Positions 60,096 through 64,000 of a stretch of DNA of 64,000 bases are shown here, in pieces. Position numbers and translations under genes: made by a program. Below the pieces are notes generated by a model, which made no database searches, was not told the DNA's origin, and saw nothing but the letters and a program-made list of their open reading frames with translations. Location of the stretch: positions 124,001-188,000 of the forward strand of contig NZ_QJKD01000010.1 of NCBI RefSeq assembly GCF_003201875.1, written 5' to 3'. This DNA is from Hungatella effluvii. GTDB taxonomy: Bacteria > Bacillota > Clostridia > Lachnospirales > Lachnospiraceae. Numbering within the stretch: the first letter of the stretch is position 1; every line of letters begins with the position of its first letter.

Positions 60096-61826
60096 CTACT
60101 GCACCTCCTCCTTCGAAAGCTGGGACAGACAGATTTCCCGGTAAATCTCACAGTTTTCAAACAGCTCCTTATGGGTTCCGCATCCCACCATGGCGCCGTC
60201 ATCCAGGACGACAATCTGATCCGCGTTCCGGATCGTGGTTGCACGCTGGGATACGATGAATACAGTCATATCCTGTGTTCTCTCCTTAATGGCCTTCCGA
60301 AGTCTGGCGTCCGTAGCAAAATCCAGGGCCGACGCGCTGTCATCCATGATCAGGATCTCCGGTTTCCTGACCAGCGCTCTGGCAATCGTGAGGCGCTGTC
60401 TCTGCCCGCCGGATAGGTTCTTGCCGCCGGCCTGGATGTAGAGCTCCAGTCCCTCGGCCTTTTCTTCCACGAATTCAAGGGCCTGAGCCGTCTTAAGCGC
60501 TTCATAGATCTCATCGTCTGTGGCGTTTTTCTTTCCCCACTGCATGTTCTCCCGCAGTGTCCCGTGGAATAACACCGCCTTCTGCGGAACGACCCCCGCC
60601 TTGCCGCGCAGCTGATCCAGCGGATACTCCCTGACATCGTGGCCGTCCACCAATACCCCGCCCTCCGTCGCATCGTAGAAACGGGGAATCAGATTGACAA
60701 GCGTCGATTTACCCGATCCCGTACCGCCGATGATCCCCACGGTCTGCCCTTTCGTCACGGAAAATGAGAGGTTGCTTAAGGCCGGTTCCCTCGCTCCGTC
60801 ATAGGTAAATGTCATATCTTTAAATTCTACCGCCGGAGCGCCCTCGCCGGCTTCCAGACACGTATGGTTCTTCTCCGTGATTCCCGGCTTCTGCTCGAAC
60901 ACGGCGCTGATCCGGTTCGCGCAGGCCAGCGCTTTGGAAATGGTGATAATGAGATTGGCCAGCTTCACCAGCTCCACCAGAATCTGGGACATGTAGTTCA
61001 CCAGAGCCACCACCTCGCCCTGAGTGATAATCCCGCGGTTCACTTCCTTCGCTCCGGTCTGTATCAGCACAATAATGCCCAGGTTGATAATCACATAGGT
61101 AAGCGGATTTAAAAGGGAGGAAATCTTCCCGACAAACACCTGGATTTTCACCAGCTTTCCGTTTTCCTCATCAAACCGGCGGCCTTCATCCTCCTGCCGG
61201 TTAAATGCCCGGATCACCCGGACGCCGCTTAGATTTTCCCTGGCGGTCAGAAGCACGCGGTCCAGCTGCCGCTGTACCTTTTTATAGAGAGGCATGCTGA
61301 TTAACATGATGCCAAATACAACCACGGACAGCACCGGTATGACAACGACAAAAATCAGAGCCGCCTTCACATCGATGGTAAAGGCCATGGCCATGGCCCC
61401 GAACACGATGAAAGGAGACCTCAAAAAGAGGCGTAAAAACAAATTAACTCCTGACTGTACCTGGTTTGCGTCACTCGTCATGCGGGTGATTAACGTGGCC
61501 GTCCCCGCCTTATCGAGCTCCGCATAGGAGAGGCTGCCGATGTGGGAGAACAGGTCATTTCGCAGTGCCGTACCGAATCCCGCGGCCGCCTTTGCAGCAA
61601 AATACTGGGCCGTGATGGAACAGACCAGCCCCACAACACCAAGAAGCACCAGAATTCCGCCCATTTTTAAGATATAGGGGAGGTCCTGTGTCTTAATTCC
61701 GACATCGATTACTTTCGCCATCACAAGAGGCACCATCAGCTCAAAACTGGCCTCCAGAAGCTTAAATAACGGCCCTAAGAAGCTTTCCAGCCGGTATTCC
61801 CTTAAGTATTTCAGGAGTTTTTTCAT
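60096..61826 (-). CDS. ABC exporter half-transporter, first subunit (MdlA-like)
   Basis: 576 residues: six-segment membrane domain at about 15-310, then ABC domain with Walker A IGGTGSGKST, signature LSGGQRQR and Walker B LIMDDSASALD. The residue after the Walker B Asp is Asp, not Glu, so this subunit carries the degenerate ATP site typical of heterodimeric exporters. A LysR-type gene is divergent from it and may regulate the pair. Confidence 0.93.
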   Translation of the reverse strand: MKKLLKYLREYRLESFLGPLFKLLEASFELMVPLVMAKVIDVGIKTQDLPYILKMGGILVLLGVVGLVCSITAQYFAAKAAAGFGTALRNDLFSHIGSLSYAELDKAGTATLITRMTSDANQVQSGVNLFLRLFLRSPFIVFGAMAMAFTIDVKAALIFVVVIPVLSVVVFGIMLISMPLYKKVQRQLDRVLLTARENLSGVRVIRAFNRQEDEGRRFDEENGKLVKIQVFVGKISSLLNPLTYVIINLGIIVLIQTGAKEVNRGIITQGEVVALVNYMSQILVELVKLANLIITISKALACANRISAVFEQKPGITEKNHTCLEAGEGAPAVEFKDMTFTYDGAREPALSNLSFSVTKGQTVGIIGGTGSGKSTLVNLIPRFYDATEGGVLVDGHDVREYPLDQLRGKAGVVPQKAVLFHGTLRENMQWGKKNATDDEIYEALKTAQALEFVEEKAEGLELYIQAGGKNLSGGQRQRLTIARALVRKPEILIMDDSASALDFATDARLRKAIKERTQDMTVFIVSQRATTIRNADQIVVLDDGAMVGCGTHKELFENCEIYREICLSQLSKEEVQ

Positions 61827-61873
61827 TTATCCTTCCTCCGGATTCATATGTTTTTAGAATAATTCATTGTAAT

Positions 61874-61901
61874 ATTATAGCATTCTGGTATAATATTACA
61901 A
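61874..61901 (-). promoter_or_regulatory. Promoter of the ABC exporter operon
   Basis: TTGTAA (61896-61901) and perfect TATAAT (61874-61879) are 16 bp apart on the minus strand. Confidence 0.6.
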
Positions 61902-61916
61902 GTATCTATTGCAGAA

Positions 61917-62094
61917 AAATAATGAGTACTCTCGTAAACTCTTTGTACCCGGCTTTGTGAGATGATTTTTTGTCAGGTGTGCACGAATTTATGAGGCGTA
62001 CGCGGCGCGTACGTTGATTAAATTTGGGTGCAGCTGGCGGAAAATCAGCCGCAAAGCTGGGTGCAGGAGAGTTTACGAGAGTGCTCCTATTAAA
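61917..62094 (+). ncRNA. Long imperfect hairpin before the LysR gene
   Basis: The whole region folds on itself. The outer 19-bp arms are at 61924-61942 and 62067-62086; further paired blocks run inward to CGTACGC-GGC-GCGTACG at 61997-62013. Nearly all differences between arms are of the type that makes G-U pairs in plus-strand RNA. It ends next to the LysR ribosome site at 62093. No known RNA family is recognised. Confidence 0.65.
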
Positions 62095-62106
62095 GAGGTG
62101 TATTCC

Positions 62107-63015
62107 ATGGGACAGATGAATTCAAGGCAGCTCTATTATTTTACAGTGATTGCGGAAACGGGCAGTTTTACGGCGGCAGCAAAAAAGCTGGGGCTGTCTC
62201 AGCCGCCGCTCAGCAAGCAGATCATGATGCTGGAGGAAGACTTAGGCGTCCGTCTTCTGACCCGCGGGGCAAGGAAGGCCGAGCTTACCGAGGCCGGTTC
62301 CTATCTCTATTCCCGGGCTAAGGATATCCTGTCCATGATGGATACGGCCGCTGATGAGCTCCAGAATTTCCCATCCTCATCGAAGGGAATCTTAAAGCTG
62401 GGAACGATCTCCTCCTCCGGCAGCTTTCTGGCGGACAGCATCCTGCCGGGCTTCTGCCGGCTTCATCCCAATGTTCGTTTTGAAATCTCCGAGGGGAACA
62501 CTTACGAGCTTCTGGAAAAGCTGAAAAACGGCATCATCGAATGTGCTGTGGTTCGAACACCGTTTAATACTGACGGTTTTCACTGTGTCTTCGGATCAGA
62601 AGAACCGCTTACGGCAGTCGGAGTTTCCTCCTGGTTTGACGCGATCCCAGGCGGCACAATCCGTCTTACAGACCTGGCCGGAAAGCCTCTCATCTATTAT
62701 CGGCGCTTTGACGCTATCATATCCATGGCGTTCCAGAATATCGGCGCAGCACCTAATATCTTCTGCCGCAATGACGACGCCAGGACGTGTCTCCAATGGG
62801 CTGGCGCCGGCTTAGGCGTAGCCCTGGTGCCGGAATCCATCAGCAGCATGAGGCCGGCCGAAGGCCTGACAGTCCGGATTATCGATTCTCCGGAAACCGT
62901 CACCCGCATGACCGCCATATATAAAAAAAATGGCTATGTTTCAAACATAGCCAAAGAATTTGTAACTTATTTTGAAGCGCACTCTAGAGTGTGTTTATTT
63001 CAATCCACATTATGA
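62107..63015 (+). CDS. LysR-family transcriptional regulator, divergent from the ABC exporter
   Basis: 302 residues. Winged helix AETGSFTAAAKKLGLSQPPL at the N-terminus; the effector domain from about residue 92 contains LKLGTISSSGSFLADSILPG. The start at 62107 follows GAGGTG; an open frame upstream runs through the hairpin and lacks family similarity. It may control the divergent exporter genes (inference). The C-terminal residues (HSRVCLFQSTL) are atypical and may be a drifted end. Confidence 0.88.
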   Translation: MGQMNSRQLYYFTVIAETGSFTAAAKKLGLSQPPLSKQIMMLEEDLGVRLLTRGARKAELTEAGSYLYSRAKDILSMMDTAADELQNFPSSSKGILKLGTISSSGSFLADSILPGFCRLHPNVRFEISEGNTYELLEKLKNGIIECAVVRTPFNTDGFHCVFGSEEPLTAVGVSSWFDAIPGGTIRLTDLAGKPLIYYRRFDAIISMAFQNIGAAPNIFCRNDDARTCLQWAGAGLGVALVPESISSMRPAEGLTVRIIDSPETVTRMTAIYKKNGYVSNIAKEFVTYFEAHSRVCLFQSTL

Positions 63016-63083
63016 GCCCATATATCGCTCATAATGACAGACAGCGTTGCTGTCTTTTATCTGGTTTCCAGATAAGCTTGACC

Positions 63084-64000
63084 TCATGTCAGTGGGGATA
63101 TATGCCCACCACTGCCGTTAAGCTTCACAGCCTTCCCAAACACGAAGAATCCGATGAGAAACATCACGGCCAGAATCGCAACACCGCCGTTGCTCTTTCC
63201 CGTAATCTGAGCGAATAATCCCATCAGAGCCGTTCCCATGAAAGAAGCGCCCTTTCCGCAGATATCAAAAATACCGAAAAATTCTCCCGATTTCTCAGGC
63301 GGAATGATTCTGGCAAAATACGACCGTGACAGCGCCTGGATCGCCCCCTGGAACATGCCGACGCAAACAGCCAGCACCCAGAACTCATACTGCTTATCCA
63401 GCTGAATCGCATAAAGCGCAATACAAAGGTATGCAAGAATACACAGGCGGATGAGTTTTTCCGTCCTGTACTTCTTCGCCGCTTTGCCGAACAACAGCGC
63501 AAATGGGAACGCTACGATCTGAGTTAAAAGAAGCGCCAGCAAAAGTCCCTGGGAATTGAGCCCCAAAGAGCTTCCATAAGCCGTAGCCATCTCGATAATG
63601 GTATAGACCCCGTCAATATAGAAGAAGTATGCAATCATGAAAACAAAGATCTTTTTATGATTCTTCAAATCAAGAAGCGTATGCCCCAGGCGGCGCAGGC
63701 TCTCCTTCACCACTCCGCGTCCCGACTCCGCGTTGCCCGTATAGTGAACCTGTTTGTAGTGGCGGAGCAGGGGCACCGTCACCAGGAACCACCACAGGGC
63801 GTTGATGATGAGCGCAATCACCATGGCAGTCACCATAGTGATGCCGATCTTTTCATAGAACAGAACAAACACAAGGCTGAACACAAACGGAACACAGCTT
63901 CCGATATACCCCCATGCAAACCCATGAGAGGACACCGCGTCCAGACGTTCCGGCGTCGTGATATCCGGAAGCATGGAATCGTAGAACACCAGACTCGCAG
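63084..64000 (-). CDS. MFS transporter, UMF1/Atg22-like (partial, 5' end off window)
   Basis: About 305 codons are visible, open to the right edge. It has multiple membrane segments, with VFYDSMLPDITTPERLDAVS and SHGFAWGYIGSCVPFVFSLV typical of the UMF1 group of permeases. Other conserved parts are LSRSYFARIIPPEKSGEFFG and GKGASFMGTALMGLFAQITG. The substrate is unknown, perhaps an amino acid as for Atg22. The N-terminal segments lie beyond the window. Confidence 0.88.
   Translation of the reverse strand, partial: ASLVFYDSMLPDITTPERLDAVSSHGFAWGYIGSCVPFVFSLVFVLFYEKIGITMVTAMVIALIINALWWFLVTVPLLRHYKQVHYTGNAESGRGVVKESLRRLGHTLLDLKNHKKIFVFMIAYFFYIDGVYTIIEMATAYGSSLGLNSQGLLLALLLTQIVAFPFALLFGKAAKKYRTEKLIRLCILAYLCIALYAIQLDKQYEFWVLAVCVGMFQGAIQALSRSYFARIIPPEKSGEFFGIFDICGKGASFMGTALMGLFAQITGKSNGGVAILAVMFLIGFFVFGKAVKLNGSGGHISPLT

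Overview
The window looks like a chromosomal segment of an anaerobic, gut-type member of the Clostridia, most likely Lachnospiraceae. The evidence is gene content and style only: moderate G+C, strong AGGAGG ribosome sites, YesM/YesN-type two-component systems beside sugar ABC operons that lack an ATPase, Cys-type sulfatases, glycyl-radical enzymes, a T-box before pheS, and the secG-rnr-smpB order. Almost all genes lie on the minus strand. I saw no rRNA, tRNA, CRISPR array, phage or transposase gene.

Layout. 1-1.3 kb: GNAT fragment and HAD phosphatase. 1.5-10.5 kb: plant/host-glycan region with a pectinesterase (+), Cys-type sulfatase, YesM/YesN pair, and sugar-binding protein plus two permeases. 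10.9-13.6 kb: YhcH, SleB-like hydrolase, YbaK, GNAT. 13.7-20.4 kb: leuCD with a divergent LysR gene, an HxlR/oxidoreductase pair, and ilvN-ilvC. 20.5-30.0 kb: one long nucleoside operon (Crp/Fnr-type regulator, BMP lipoprotein, ABC ATPase, two permeases, sulfatase, cdd, pdp, deoC). 30.3-32.6 kb: yjjI-yjjW, a glycyl-radical enzyme and its activase. 32.8-33.5 kb: YczE-like membrane protein. 33.7-40.4 kb: a tight five-gene operon (cytoplasmic BMP-domain protein, metallophosphoesterase, PAS-GGDEF-PAS protein, LuxE-like and LuxC-like proteins). 40.6-45 kb: smpB, rnr, secG and a degenerate enolase. 45-49.2 kb: pheST with T-box. 49.2-56.5 kb: LacI-controlled sugar operon (aldolase, PfkB kinase, ABC system, glycosidase). 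56.9-64 kb: an isolated small gene, a lipoprotein with a heterodimeric ABC exporter, a LysR gene, and an MFS fragment.

How genes work together. The nucleoside operon imports nucleosides, deaminates cytidine, phosphorolyses pyrimidine nucleosides and cleaves deoxyribose-5-phosphate. The promoters of this operon and of yjjI-yjjW carry the same dyad (TATGACA-N2-TGTCAyA) at exactly the same distance from the -10 box. I infer that the Crp/Fnr-type regulator activates both. E. coli also keeps yjjI/yjjW beside its deo operon, so YjjI is a strong candidate for a role in (deoxy)nucleoside catabolism.

The best candidates for undescribed biology are: (1) the YjjI/nucleoside regulon; (2) the BMP/phosphoesterase/GGDEF/LuxE/LuxC operon, whose luxC can only be read through an A8 frameshift; (3) an enolase that sits at the usual eno-secG locus but has lost its catalytic residues; (4) a roughly 124-bp structured repeat found directly behind intrinsic terminators at four loci, three of its copies in tandem inside the pheS leader; and (5) a roughly 175-nt hairpin before a LysR gene whose arm differences are almost all G-U pairs on one strand.
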